Positions 44,400 to 57,094 of a stretch of DNA of 64,000 bases are shown here, piece by piece. Each line of letters opens with the position of its first letter. The first letter of the stretch is position 1. The stretch is from assembly GCA_002900995.3 (NCBI GenBank), contig CM035309.1, positions 2,796,389 to 2,860,388 on the forward strand. The letters run 5' to 3'. Made by a program: the position numbers and the translations under genes. Under the pieces are notes generated by a model. The model did no database searches. It saw only the letters and a list, made by a program, of their open reading frames with translations, and was not told where the DNA came from. This DNA comes from Ganoderma boninense (Eukaryota > Basidiomycota > Agaricomycetes > Polyporales > Polyporaceae).

Positions 44400-45775
44400 T
44401 ACAATTCTACACTGCTGCGCGGACCGACATGGACTCCCCCTATCTGGCGGGGGTAGGTGCATGCATGCAGGTCTCCTGAAATATATTTCGTCCACGACGC
44501 TGCTATCTATTACAAGATATCCGAGCGGGGTACCTATCTACGGGTCGTACACGAGGAGCCATCTATCTACTACTGACTTAACACCGGCGGTCCAGCCGCC
44601 AGCAGGCGATGCACAGTCCGAACGGAAACCGGAGACAGAGACGAATCACATCCAGTCCGAGCCAAGTCCAGTCCAAGTCCGAGTCCAAGTCCAAGTCCGA
44701 ACGAGGTCCCAAGTCCGCACAGTCCACGCATCACCGATACCTACGACTCAACCACCTCACAAGGACAACTTCCGCCAGACGAATCGCACTCGCCCGCGGA
44801 GCGAGAGCAACTTACGCACCCTCCTCCCGAGGCGCCTGCGCCAATGGTCGTCGTCTTCATCCTCAAGCTCGGACTCGCTGTCGTTGTCGTTGTCGTAGTT
44901 GTAGTCGTAGGCGGATTCGTCGTCGGAATCGGAGTCGTAGTCGTCGTATTGGAGTTGAAGCTGAAGGAGCGCCGGGTCATCTTGCTGCTCGAGAGCCCAG
45001 AGGCGTGCTTGAAGGTCCGAGTCGCCGTTGAAGGAGAGGCCGAGGCCGAGGGTGTCGGGGTTGACAGGGGGAATAGAAGGCGGGATGGTCCAGGGGAGGG
45101 AGAATAGGGTAGTGGTAGGAGCGCGAGGGGAGGTTGTAGCGATGAGGAGGGGATGGAGGGTGAGGGGCGAGGGGAGGAGGAAGGCCGGGGAAGCGAGAGA
45201 AGTCGGAGACGCAAGAGGAGGAGGAGGAAGGCAGCGTCCGGCGCCGCTGGTGGTAGGTGAGAGCATATGGGCCATCCATGTTGGGAGAGCTGAGGGAGAA
45301 CATGATGTAGTCGATATGGGAGGGTGCGGGGAGATGGTGGAAGGCAAGGTGAGTGGGCTCCCGTCGGGCGAGACCCCGCTTCATATGGTCTTCCCTGGCT
45401 CGGATAATTGCGATAAGGACTGGAACTTACCTGTCGGATTTACCGCAATGTGCAAAGGAGTTTTGAAAGTGACTGGTGCTCACTCACTGTCGCCCATGTG
45501 GCTGACTTCTCTGTCCCTCTTCCCCCGTTTTCCTCAGGCTAGCTCCGCCTGTGGCATCTCTGACAGGGAGATCACCGTCGTAGGACCAGGGTGGCCACAT
45601 GAATAAGTAAAGTGCATGAGATATGCATGCTTTATATAATGAGGAGATAAAGGACGACGGACCGACCAAAGAATGAGTGTACGAAGAATAAGTAGGAAGA
45701 ATCAAGCGACTTGAACTTGAACCAAACTGACGCTGGTGCTTAGTAAGCGATATTTGTGCTATGGGCGTCTGATAC
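44400..45775. repeat. Segmental duplication, right copy
   Basis: Diverged copy of about 3735-5065 in the same orientation, containing the second copy of the small minus-strand gene and the flanking hexamer tract. As on the left, a DUF6534 gene of the SFYVRRIY subgroup follows about 1 kb downstream on the plus strand. Confidence 0.85.
44757..45303 (-). CDS. Small acidic-tailed protein of unknown function, copy 2
   Basis: Paralogue of the gene at 4140-4602. The ATG at 45303 (ATCATGTTC) opens SSPNMDGPYALTYHQRRRTL and continues in that frame to about YHYPI (45103). The conserved second part is in the +1 frame from about 45085: TIPPSIPPVNPDTLGLGLSF, LQARLWALEQQDDPALLQLQ, an Asp/Tyr/Ser-rich acidic run with DSDSDDESAYDYNYDNDND, then DDDHWRRRLGRRVRKLLSL, with a stop at 44757 if read without splicing. 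A perfect GTAAGT donor on the minus strand (44815-44810) with a conserved TAG|GTATCGG acceptor downstream suggests a last intron and an alternative C terminus. No GT-AG intron fits the frame switch. Function is unknown. Confidence 0.5.
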
Positions 45776-46794
45776 TATAATATGAAGTAGTAATCATCCT
45801 CACGATGCCAGACGGCGAACTTGGCCTTGGCCACGATGCGCTTTCATGCTTTGATTATGCGGCTGGCTACAACAACAACGAGCTCTATCTGGTTCTTGGA
45901 TGGTGGCCATGCGACCAAGCTTGGCAGCGAAACTCTTGATAGCGCTGCCAGTAAAGCTCTCCGACGTTGTTCGGCCACTTCTCTAGACACCTGCACAGGC
46001 CACCGTCTCACTCGAACTGCCACGACTCGCCATGTATTCTTGCCTGATCTCCAGCCTAGCATGCTTCTGCACAGACGTCGACATGGCGAGGAATCACCCA
46101 TCGAACAGATCTGCTGCTAGAGTCAGCGTTTCGCCTCCGTGCTTCGCCCGCATTTTTCTCGCGTACCTGCGTCGCACGCGAGGCTCGAGGGCACAGAGTA
46201 CCCACACATCTGTATCGGGACTGGGCGAGTCCGCTTCCGCTCCGAGGCCACAATGAAATGCCATAACTCCCGTGGAGGATTGTCGTAATCCCGACGCATG
46301 CATCACCCGAAGCACGTCCTTCTCGAGGCAATCTCGTTCTCCGGTGATGAGGTCTCCGCGTCTGGTAAGTGCATCCCCACCCCTCGAGACGGAAATTACG
46401 TGCGGTCTCATTAGGTGTCGCAGGTCGTGAGACGGATCTGCAGAGAATCTTTGTGGTGGACCGTGGTGCCCGACCCGAACTTGGACCTCGGTGCTGTCAT
46501 GATCAGATACGTCAGGCAGAGTGTTTCGGCAGCCGACTCCGCTCCTGGGTCATATTCTGGGCGACTCGGAGAGTGCTTTCAGTGCTGTGCGACCGGCAAC
46601 CTCGGTTGCATGGAGACGACGCGTGACGCGTGCGAGCACAGGATGCATGCGCGTTTGTTCCTGTGGTTTGTTCGCTCCTAGGAAGGAGAAGGAGGAAATT
46701 CCAGTACTTCGATCACGCGCGATTGTTCTCCGGCAGAGGGCCCTCGATCCAAGTTTGGACCTGCACTTCGGTCAAGGGATCACTGGCGACACGC
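45776..46794. other. Intergenic stretch without a supported gene
   Basis: About 1 kb between the divergent small gene and DUF6534 copy 6. The ORFs are short and unconvincing. Confidence 0.5.
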
Positions 46795-46800
46795 TATAAG
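46795..46800 (+). promoter_or_regulatory. TATA-like box of DUF6534 copy 6
   Basis: TATAAG about 48 bases before the ATG at 46848. Confidence 0.4.
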
Positions 46801-46847
46801 CTCGGTGCGCACGCTTTCAGCTCCCTCGACCAAGCGATCCCACCGTC

Positions 46848-49347
46848 ATGCATTTCTCGCGCATTCCCAAGGACCCAAGCGTACTCGAGGCTGCTCCCTC
46901 CCTTGGGAACACCTTCGGGGCTATCATGCTCAGCACGTTTTTCTCGCTGATGTATGTATACCCCCCTTCGCGTTCAAGTCCATCGCACGCTGACGTCGAC
47001 ATTCCCCTCCCAGGCTTTACGGTCTGACCGTCCACCAGACATTCCGGTACTTCCGGATGTACCGAGGGGACATACCCCTCTTCAAGGCCTTGGTGGGTCC
47101 TCTGGTGTGTGATCAACGTTCTCTTGGCGCCGATGCTGACTCTACTTCCCAGGTCTTCGCGATTTTGTGAGACATCTATCCATCTACTAAAACCATTCGT
47201 ATCGGTGTTCAACTCCTGGAAAAGTGCTGCGGACACGTTCCACTCGGCGACGCTGATGCACATGTGGTATGAACGTTGAGCATACTATGCTGATCTTCAC
47301 GAGCGCAACTGACAGAGGCGCAGTTATCACTACTTCGTCGTCAACTACTTCAACCCTCTAGCGTTCACCGTGAGCATATGGTGAGTGGTCGAGTCCCCTG
47401 ACCCTCGGCTAATTTAACCGCTCGCATGTACTGCAGGTCTATCCAGGTGAGCATCAGCGTGACGGTTTAATAGTTATAATTCATGTCTGATCCTCGGTGC
47501 TAGGCGCTCTCTCTTTCAACAGTGAGTCATCTTACCCAGTCGACAGAAAGCCATTCTCATTATGTGGTAGGGAGTCACTGTCCTCCTGACACAAACGTAC
47601 GCTTCCCTTCCTCACATCTCTATTCGCCCTCCCGCTCAACAGCTATCGTGCAGCTTCTACGTCCGGCGCATTTACTTGGGTATGGCAATTTCGCACACCA
47701 CCCACCACTAGCATGAAAACGTGCTCAAACCCAACGCTTCTCCCAGCTGCTAGACGCTACCTGCCAATTGTGTTGCTCGTCGTACGTGCATCCGTGCGCG
47801 GCGCCCACCTCCGGTTTTCTATTAACGATAATGCTTATCGCAGGTTAGCCTGATGCTCGTCGAGCTGGGCTTCATAATCGGTGAGGGCCCTGACGCTTCT
47901 CAACTCGCACGGGAGGGTACCTGGCGCTCACATCGCTCACCTCCGGCATCTATCTCCGCACAGCTGCCTCCGTAGTTAGGTCCGCGAGTCCCCCAACACT
48001 GTCCTCCCGCTTCTGCTAAGAACACGCACTCACACATTCTGCGTTTCTGGGTTCTGGCGTGCTTAGCTTCGGAAGCGATACGTTCGCAGGCTGGGCGGCC
48101 ACATCGTAAGTGCTTTTTTCGTCACGCCCGGTCGAGCCCTTGCCTGCGGCGGCTCGCACGTACTCGCTGACGTCCACTGTTAATGATCCCTTGATGCATG
48201 CGCAGTGGATGGACACCACCCTCTTCGCCGTCGCCGCGTCCGCGGACCTGATCCTGACGGGCACGCTCGTGGTCATCCTCAGGAATAGCTACACGCGCTT
48301 CGAACGGTGAGCTGACATCTCGCTCCAGGGCCCTCCACGGCGCACAGTATATGGCGCTTTCGTTGTTCTCATTGGACGTGTTGTACCGCAGGACGAATAA
48401 CGTGCTTGACAACCTGTCGCTCTACGCAGTCATCGCCAGTACGTCCGGGTTACTATTCCGCACGAGATCTAACTCTATGCTCTACGCGCCGTGTGGCGCC
48501 GCCCGCAGCCAGCCTCAATACGTGCGTCGCGCGCGCGCACTCTGCGTGTTCCATGAACATCGTCTGACTCCGGAAGTCCTCAGCGCGCTGACGGTCCCAG
48601 CGTTCGTCTGTGTGCGTGAGACCGCCGCGCACTTCCCACTTCCCACTTCCCGCTGCCCGCGTCTTCTCCCTGCCCTTCGTCTCACCGGTACAGAGCTGAC
48701 TTTAGGCCTAGATTGTGCTTGGCAGTCGCTCGCCCTGCCCCAGACGTTCGTCTACTTCGCAATAGCCATGCCCGCGACCAAAGGCACGTCCACCACCTCT
48801 TCCGTCTTCCATCTTCCGTGCTTCTCTTCCACTCTCCCTTCCATTTCATCGTGTATCTGTCGCACCCGCTCGCAGACGGAGGGTAAGGATGGGGATGGGG
48901 CTGAGGATGAGGAAGACTGGCGCTGGCACTGACGAAGCCCGCGCAGTGTACTCAAACTCGGTCCTCGCCGTCCTCAACTGCCGGCGCGCGCTCACGGGCC
49001 ACATCCATGCATATGGTTCCGCAGCCGGCGTCCTGCCCTCTAGCTCCAGCCGCTCGGGCTTCACGGGCGCGCGCACGAACACGAACACGACCACGAGCGG
49101 GGGCCAGGCCCAGTCCGAGTCGGTGAGATGCCCCACCCTTAACTATGGCAGGGCATACGCTGACCCGCCAACTCGACTCCGACTGGATTTTACTGGGAAC
49201 TTGCGGACTGGGGCGGGGGGGAAGGGGTACGCGATGGTGAGGATCCAGATGGCGAGGACGGCGGGCCCTATGCATGGCGTAGGGGACGAGGAGGGCCTGG
49301 ACGCGAAGGCGCGCACTCCCAGCGAGCGGTGGGCTGTTTTGGGGTGA
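46848..49347 (+). CDS. DUF6534 multi-pass membrane protein, copy 6
   Basis: Intact member of the subgroup shared with copies 2 and 5. From the ATG at 46848 the exons read PSLGNTFGAIMLSTFFSLM, YGLTVHQTFRYFRMYRGDI, TFHSATLMHMW, YHYFVVNYFNPLAFTVSIW, SFYVRRIYLG, RYLPIVLLVVSLMLVELGFI, the core exon (FAVAASADLILTGTLVVILR, then NSYTRFER), TNNVLDNLSLYAVIA, LALPQTFVYFAIAMPATKG and VYSNSVLAVLNCRRALTGH. A long Ser/Thr/Gly-rich hydrophilic tail ends at 49347. About seven hydrophobic segments alternate with charged loops, giving a probable integral membrane protein. No break was seen. Confidence 0.83.
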
Positions 49348-50369
49348 GGTCGACGCTGTCACGAGTCAGCACGTCGCAAACTCGGAGGAGATAGAACGTT
49401 GGAGGTTAGGGGAGGCAGGGGAGACAGTCAGGCGGGACGGCTGGTGATCTGTAAGTATATCGCGTTTTTCACTGTAACGTTATGGCGTTGTCGGTTTTTG
49501 TATTATAACGGCTTGTCTCCGAGGGAACGCTGCTGAGCGATTTTAGCGTGCCAACTTCCGGGACGAACTTGCGCCTACCATGAGTTAGATGTTATCACCT
49601 CTTTTGTATTTTTTTTTGAAGGGGAGCAGGGGAGTTTGCCACTCGCGTGCTCAAGTTCGCAAATACTACTCTGAGTCGCGTGTACCCACTTTGGCTCCTC
49701 GTCCGATGGCCTCCCAGGCATCCTTCAAAGTGCATGGGTAGTGCAATACGTTCCTCGATTGCGCGGACCGGTGTATGTAGGATCGCCCAAATGATAACAC
49801 TTCCCTCGGACTCACGAGTCGGCTTTACTAGCACAGGAGCCAACTCTCGCTTTCGTGAGACGAACGGCTGCGACACGGAGAAGAAGTAGTTTGGTGAGCA
49901 TGCTCGCTGTATAGAGGATGCTAAAACAAAATTGCCGCAGCGCGTACCGACAGGCGGAGCAAGCGTCGTCGTGACTCGTTCGCTGGATCCGAAACAACAG
50001 TGCCAAAGTCTAAGCTGCTCCCATGAGCGACGAGAAGGAAGTCTGCGCTCTGACATGCGCATCGAGATCATGCACTAGCTCCGCTGATACTACACGAAAA
50101 CCGAACGTCAATTAGAACATTACGAACAGGGTATACACTCAGCGTAAATATCGGCACTCCCCAGCAGTCCCTGCAAGGACGACGGACGAGGAGCGCCACG
50201 TATGAGTGAACATTGGAGTACAGTACTAGTACGAGCTTCACCTTCCGGGCTCGTGACGCCCAGCTCGCAAGCGTGTCGTACCCGTCTACAGGTCTCTGTC
50301 TGCACTCAACAGAGTCGGAAACACAATATCCCGCAAAGTCAGCAGCAGTCCTGCCCCCTCGCCAGTGAC
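49348..50369. other. Intergenic stretch between two 3' ends
   Basis: Separates convergent DUF6534 copies 6 and 7. A 158-codon minus-strand ORF at 49595-50071 has no recognisable motif. Confidence 0.45.
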
Positions 50370-52746
50370 TCAGACAGGCATCCCCTCCATCTCGAAGTCC
50401 TCCTTCAGCCGGCGCGGCTCGGGCTCCCCGGGCGGGATCTTCCAGTGGACGTCGATGGGGCCCTCTCCGTGCCCGCGCGACATGGACAGGGAGTGGCGGA
50501 AGTGCTCCATCCGCACGGGCATCCTGTGCGTGTGCGGGTGCGAGAGCTGCTGCTGCTGCTGCGCGGTCAGGCCGAACGTGCCGAACCCGCCCGTCTCGCG
50601 CGCGGACTCGGAGATCGAGCGCCGCGAGTTCACCCTGTGCGCGCGACATCAGTACAAATTTAAATCGAGTGCTCGTGCTCAATGAAAAATAAAACCGGGG
50701 TTGAGAGGACGTACACGGCCAGCACGGCATTGATGTATGCTGGGGGAAGGGGAAGGGGGGGGGGGGTGGCGATCAGCGACTCGGACGAGAGGGGTGGTTA
50801 CGGAGAACGCACATTTTGTCGCGAGCATGTTGGACGCGATGTAGATCATGTTACCCGGTTGAGCTACGCCCTGCCGGACCCAACATCAGACCTTAAAGCA
50901 CCAGTCCGGAGAAGGCGATCACGTACGAAGGTGAGGGATACCAGGCTCAGCGCGCTACGAGGTTCAAGCATATCAGCGGCAGAATCTCGTGCAGCTCAGT
51001 TGGGGGAGCGAACGAAGTACCTCGTTATCAGTCCTGGAGGCACCGCAGATGAGTATTGTGCCTGAAAACACATAGGGACATCTGCGCACCGGTGTTAACA
51101 GTGTACACTATGAGGATGCTCAACGCCGAGTTCGTCCTAACCGAGCCGGCATATGTCAATCAGTGGATACTTGGGAGAGAGAGCGGTGCGGACAGTACCC
51201 ACCCTTTGAACGCTGTACGACTGCGTGACAAGAAGGCGATCAAGGCAGCAGCCAGCACGACGTCGGTCGCCAGCGAGCATCCGAATGCTGCCGACATGAG
51301 CCACTATTCATTTTTCCCCGACAAAGTTTTAGCCTGGATGGAAACCCGAGTGTAGCGCACAGACCACGTACCGTGAAGGGCACGAAGTCGGCGAATGTCT
51401 TTTGTACATAGCTACGAAGCAATCTCCGTCAGTTTTGCTGGGGGACGAGAGAGAGAAGGAGGATCGGAGAGCATGGTCGAGGATCATGACTGACATCTCT
51501 AAGCTAGTCGCTGGACCGCCGCGGCGCACATAACTTTCAGATGGCTATCCAAGATGGTACCGGGATTGACTACTAACCTATTGTGAAGCCTACAACCAAC
51601 GTAGAGTCCGAGTCAGAGGATAGGGAGCATCATAGCAGCCGGGTAGCTCACCGAGCGTCCCAAACATGAGGAGGACCTATTCCGATGGTCGGCGCCCGCG
51701 CTCGTCGCAGGATACACGTGAACAGCACTCACCACGGGGATGACGACGAAGACATATCCCGATCCGACTGCGGCGTGCCTCTGATGTGAGCGCTGAAGAA
51801 CCTTCCGGTCAGATCGCAGGAAGACTCACTGAGATAGACGCGTCGGGCATAAAATCTAAAGATGGAACGCGTGTGATGAGACCCGTCACGCAATACGAGG
51901 CTGAAGACGTACGACTGGGCGACCAGGACGGTCAAAACCCTGAAGCAAACGCTTTCATGAGCAAACCTGAACTCAAGCTGAGGTTGCTTAGGATTCGTGA
52001 CCCACCGTTAAAGGTGCCAATAGCTATCGCGGAAGCAGTAAGTCATTGCATCCGTCGGCTTGGTATCGACCGTATCTTACCTGGACGGACCTTCAGAGGG
52101 TTGTCAGCAAGCATCGAGGGCGAGGCCAGGAAGGTGGTGGGACACTGACCACACGCCAGATAGGAGTGCCAAAGGGTTGAAATAGTTGGTTACCAGATAA
52201 AAATATCTGGTCACACGACAGTCAGTCAAGACGAACAGCGGCGAAGTGAGTGAGGGGAGAAAGGGAAACGTACGACGCGTGCATGCACGCAATGGAATGA
52301 ACGGTGTCTAGTATGCTTCAAGCGGTTCAGCGCATAACCCCCCAGACTTGAAAGTAACTGCGACGAACCCAAGGCAAACGATCTACGGGCACGGAGGTCA
52401 CGGTGGACATTAGTCCGAGCTATCGTCTGACCTGAGAAGTATTGTGACGTACAGTAGCTTTCAGAAGGAGTGTGTCCCGAGGATACATTCGGAAGTAGCG
52501 AAATGTCTGGTGGAGCGACAGCCCATACAGCCTGTCAAGTCGCCAACCGCCATCACATCATCAGCCCATCCGAGTCGCTCTCGCCCACATTGCTGCGCTT
52601 GCGCCGCGTACCAACACCGAGCAAATTGACGGTACTCACATGAGGCCCAAGAACGTCCCAACCAGAATCGCGCCGAACGTGTTATCCAGCGCCGGAACCG
52701 CCGCCGCGGACGCGCCTGTCGACGTAGCGGTAGCGTTCGCAGACAT
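50370..52746 (-). CDS. DUF6534 multi-pass membrane protein, copy 7
   Basis: The ATG at 52746 gives STGASAAAVPALDNTFGAIL, then VGTFLGLM. The second exon is LYGLSLHQTFRYFRMYPRDT, followed by FYLVTNYFNPLALLSGVWS near 52190. The last exon begins NSRRSISESARETGGFG and ends with a hydrophilic tail whose stop is at 50370. Middle exons (50800-52100) were traced only in part, and a 12-G run at 50755-50766 lies in or beside an intron there. Family membership is clear from both ends. Whether the middle is fully intact is not certain. Confidence 0.72.
50755..50766. repeat. Homopolymer run of 12 G
   Basis: Uninterrupted G run, probably within an intron of DUF6534 copy 7. Its length is unreliable for both sequencing and replication. 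Confidence 0.9.
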
Positions 52747-52827
52747 GGTGAGAGGTTCCGGCGGCAAGCAGCGAGTGAGGGGGCCAAGGGCCAAGGAAGC
52801 AGGTGGAGCAACTCCCCGGGCGCCGGC

Positions 52828-52837
52828 AATTTATAGC
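52828..52837 (-). promoter_or_regulatory. TATA box of DUF6534 copy 7
   Basis: GCTATAAATT on the minus strand about 85 bases before the ATG at 52746. Confidence 0.55.
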
Positions 52838-55060
52838 GCGGCGTTCGCTGCGTCCGACTCGGGGTCGTCCCACGAGCCCGAGCACGGACTTCTCGAAACT
52901 CAAACATCGATGCTCAGCCCGAGCACGGTCACCTAATACCGGTAACCTGACCACCATCTCGCGTCACTCGGGAGCGCTGGTTTTTGTCATCGCGCGTTCC
53001 ACGCGTTCAAAACCGAGGGCTGCGGACCTGGATGAGCGGGCATTAAGTGGGCGGGGGCTTCGGTGGGGTTTATATGGCCTGCGAAGGGAAAGGAGGGGGG
53101 TCGGGGGAGCGTTCCCACTGTAATGCTGTCTCTCTCGAGCGAGATGTCCAGCGCACCGTGCTCCAATTCCCAGAGAGCATTTCCATCTGCTGCTAGAAGC
53201 GGGAGAATGTATACACATACCCGCCACACGGCAGCAAAAGGGAGCAATCCGCCGAAGGTGACACGGGTGTGCGCGCGTGAGGCCCAACTCTAAAAGGTAC
53301 GTGCGTGGAGCCTGATCGGCTGATGCCCGGCTTGACTGGCCGCCGGTTACGCGCTGGAAGCCATCGAGCAAACCAGCGATGGTTCCGGAGACTTAGAGGA
53401 TCGCGCGGAAGACCGAATGGGGCATAGGAGGGATCCAGGAAGCCCGGAGTCTACTTCGACGCGGGGGCCGTGGGAGGGCGCGACCCGAGTAGGATGAGGC
53501 GGGGCCGCCGAGAGTTGAGAGCCACCGATGCGGTTGAGGGTGGTGCGCGCGAGCTGGACACGGTAGTCGCCCATCGTGGGACTTCGTGGGATGGAAAATG
53601 GAGAGGACGACAGGCGAGGTTCACGAGCCCTAGACCTTGGAGACGTACAACGAGCCGCTCTACAGCCCTAGGATCATTGCTGCAAATTCTGACGGAAGCC
53701 TGAGGTACCTGAGAGATGGAGAGATGCATGTGATGGGTCAGTACATGATCAACGCCTTACGGAAGTAGACGCAGAGGACATGTGTCTGCTCTGAAGATGT
53801 CGCGAAAAAAAACAGCTGTGGCGTTGACGGGTGTGGATATCAGGGCAGACTGCGAGCGTGATTCCAAAGCGTCCGAAGTTCAAACGTTCTAGCGTTGACC
53901 GAACCCAAATCGGATGTTCTTGAATCTTTGAGTGCCTGCGAGACTGCGCCGGGTAGTTCGGGGCCGTTGGTTGACAAGACAACACGTACAGTAAAGTACT
54001 CCGCTGGAATTCTTTGAGTTCCAAAACTGAGATGACCGCGTCTTGCCAGGCTGCCATCACTGACAAAGGTCTTGTCCCCGGTCAGCAGCCGATAAAAGCA
54101 ATATCTGTACGTCTCTGCTGCAGTATGCGACCTATCTTAGAAGTTAAGGCCTAGAAGTGGGGTTTTAGAGGAGGGAAGTAGAGAAAAGGCGTTGGCCAAC
54201 ACATCGCGGCCCAGCGGCGCGCGGCGTTTATCGGCCGATCTGCGACGACCTGATTTGGCAATGTAAGCGCCCTATTATTTGCAACATCCGGGCCTAGGCC
54301 CTCAGCGACCATCGCCCATCATGAAGCCCGGATGAAAGGAACCTTCATGTGCATCGAAAAGGTGACGTTAGGGCGCGAGAATTATGGCTTTCACTACAGT
54401 GTGAGCCGACTTATTAGATATTTGGAGGGGCTGAGTACGAACATGCCATCAGGGAGCGAGACTCCCATGGGACGTGGCAGGATGGTGACCAGTTGAATGA
54501 GATCACAAAAGCTTGAAAGCTTCATCGGCGAGCATAGACGACGAAAACAACTTACATAATACAACGGTCCAACATTGTACGTTCAATATACTCCCTCACT
54601 AAATTGTTGCGAACTTTGTATTAAGTTCGTGGTCTTTGCGATGCGGACGACTCCCCGCGCCTCATTGGCGCTTTGTTCTCGCCGCCACCTGCGCCGGGAG
54701 GACAAAGCGCCTTTCGTTTTACTTCAGTATATGTAACGCAGCGAGCAGCGGCTGGACCTCGTCGTCGCTCTGCTCGCAGGTACGTGCCACTCTTGCCGAA
54801 TCGAGTACTCATCGTCTCATGCTCTGCTCGCAGGTTCCCGCATCCGTGCTCGCAATTTCTTTACGGCGCGCGACGGCCCGCACCACGGTCCATGGCCACG
54901 GCTGCGCTATGAATTCCAACCCATAACCTTTCACCATTTACCCGCATATCGGGCGGGCGGCGCCAGCGCTCCCGCTTCTTCACGTCAAAACTCCGCGTAG
55001 TCACGTCGAGCCCGACGTTACAATGCCGGCGACGCCGCCACCATTAGTACTTGTGCAACA
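52838..55060. other. Two-kilobase stretch without a confident gene
   Basis: ORFs of up to about 135 codons occur on both strands but show no motif. The part from about 54600 to 55060 has a composition like the following retroelement ORF. It may be the element's 5' region, but I found no repeat that marks its boundary. Confidence 0.4.
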
Positions 55061-57094
55061 ATGGCAAGCGGCTCCCGCAAACGTCCACAGATCGCACACA
55101 CTACGACCCCACCAAACCCTCGAGAACGGCGGCAGCGCTCGAAACGATTCCGACCCCGCCTCACCGTGACCAACGGCAACACACCCCTCCATGCTGAGCT
55201 CAGCCCCACACCGCAGCTCCTCTCCGTCGAGTCCCAGGCATCCAAGTTGCACACTGACGTATACCGGACCGCGCCCCCGCAGGCCTCCGCTCACACATGC
55301 GCCGAGCCCTTGCTCCTCCCCGAGTACGCTGCGCCACTCACTACCTCACCACCACCGACCAAGCCGCGACCCGCCTTCGCGCACCTGCCTCATGCTTCCG
55401 AGTTCCCACCGGCGTTCCACCCTCCACCACGACCCAACACAGCACCGCGCGCCAACGTCGCACACCGTGAATCTGCCTCCAGAGCCCCTCGCGTCGACAC
55501 CCAACTAAATCGCGATGCATGGGCCTTCTATTTGCGCGACTACCCGGACCCAACCTTCGTCGAGACTCTACTCCACATCATCGACTACGGTGCAAACATC
55601 GGCTTCTCAGGCGATCGCACTGCCCCCCAGTCATCTCAGAACCTCCGCTCTGCACTCGAACACAGCAACGTGGTGGCGGCTGATCTCCAGCTTCAATTGG
55701 CCAAGGGCCGCGTTCACGGACCCTTCTCAGCTCCACCATTTGACAGCTTCCGTTCATCCCCTCTGGGCGTCGCCGCCCGCAAACGCTCATCGAAGCTCCG
55801 CGTCATCCACCACCTCTCCTGGCCCCGTGGCACCTCGGTCAACGATGGTGTACCCGACTCCGAGGCCTCGATCGTCTACGAGACGTTCCGATCTGCCGTG
55901 GATGCCTTGCGACTCTCAGGCCGGGGCTCCATGATGGTCAAGCTCGACCTTGAGCAGGCATTCCGCCAGATCCCAGTCAGACCTGCAGACTGGCCCTTGC
56001 TGGGCTTCACCTGGCTTGGGGAATTCTACTACCACGTCGTCCTCACCTTCGGTCTCCGCTCAGCACCTTATATTTTCAATCTCTTCTCAGAAGCACTACA
56101 CTGGATACTCGATCACCATCTTCCTGCCTTCATCCGTCACCTCCTCGATGACTTCCTGCAGATATTCTCACCATCCACCCAGCCCTCCCTAGTCCAACAT
56201 GCGCTTGAGTGGGCCCTCAGCCTCGGGACAGCGCTAGGTCTGCGCTTCCAGCTCTCCAAGGTTGACGGGCCAACAACTTCCATCGACTTTCTTGGCATCA
56301 CTCTCGACTCTCAAGCCATGGAGGCTCGCCTGCCCCCCGACAAGCTCTCCTACCTCTTGGAGCTCCTGCACTCCTGGGAAAGCCGCACTTGCTGTCGGCT
56401 GCTCGAGCTCCAGGAGCTCGCTGGCTACCTCCAATTTTGCTCTCTCGTTATCCCCTTTTCCCGAGCGTTCATCCGCTCCCTCTTCGACTTCATGGCCTCC
56501 TTCACCTCGCCCTATGCTCGCCGACATATACCCAAGCCCGTGCGTCGGGACATCTTATGGTGGCTCAACCTCGCTACATGCTGGAACGGCATCGGGATCA
56601 TCGACCCGGCCCGCCCACGGACCACCATCCACACAGATGCTAGCGGCACCAAGGGCGCGGGCGGCATACTCCAAGACATGTGGTTTGCAGTTCGTATCCC
56701 ACGCCGCTATCAGCACCGCGACATCAAGTTCAAAGAGTTCTACGCCATCATCTACGCAATCCTTTGCTGGGGCGACCACCTCCGCGGTGGCCACATCCTC
56801 TTCCACACTGACAATACGGACGTCCACGCAGCCCTGTCAAACCTCACCATCCGATCCGAGCCAATGATGGAGTTCCTCCGGCAGTTCCTTTCCCTCGCAT
56901 GTCGCTTCGACTTTACGTTCGAGTCCCGGTGGATCCCTGGCAGTACTAACTCCCTTGCTGATGCTGCGTCTCGGTTCCAGTACCAGCGCCTCTTCGACCT
57001 CGCACCCTACCTCCAGCGCAAGCCCAGCCCCAAGTGCCACCACGTTGACAACAGTCTTCCGTCAGGATCTCGCCCTGCCATTACTATACTTTAA
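55061..57094 (+). mobile_element. Retrotransposon ORF: reverse transcriptase and RNase H (DIRS/Ngaro-like)
   Basis: An uninterrupted 677-codon ORF. After a Pro/Ala-rich leader of about 140 residues comes LNRDAWAFYLRDYPDPTFV. The reverse transcriptase palm motifs follow: VIHHLSWPRGTSVNDGVPD, MVKLDLEQAFRQIPV, FGLRSAPYIFN and the catalytic LLDDFLQIF box, then SKVDGPTTSIDFLGITLD. The RNase H domain shows HTDASGTKGAGGIL, KEFYAIIYAILCWGDHL, HTDNTDVHAAL and SLADAASR, so the acidic residues expected at the active site are present. The order and wording resemble basidiomycete tyrosine-recombinase elements. I found neither a recombinase nor an integrase within the flanks and no long terminal repeats. 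The copy looks coding-competent but structurally incomplete. Confidence 0.88.
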
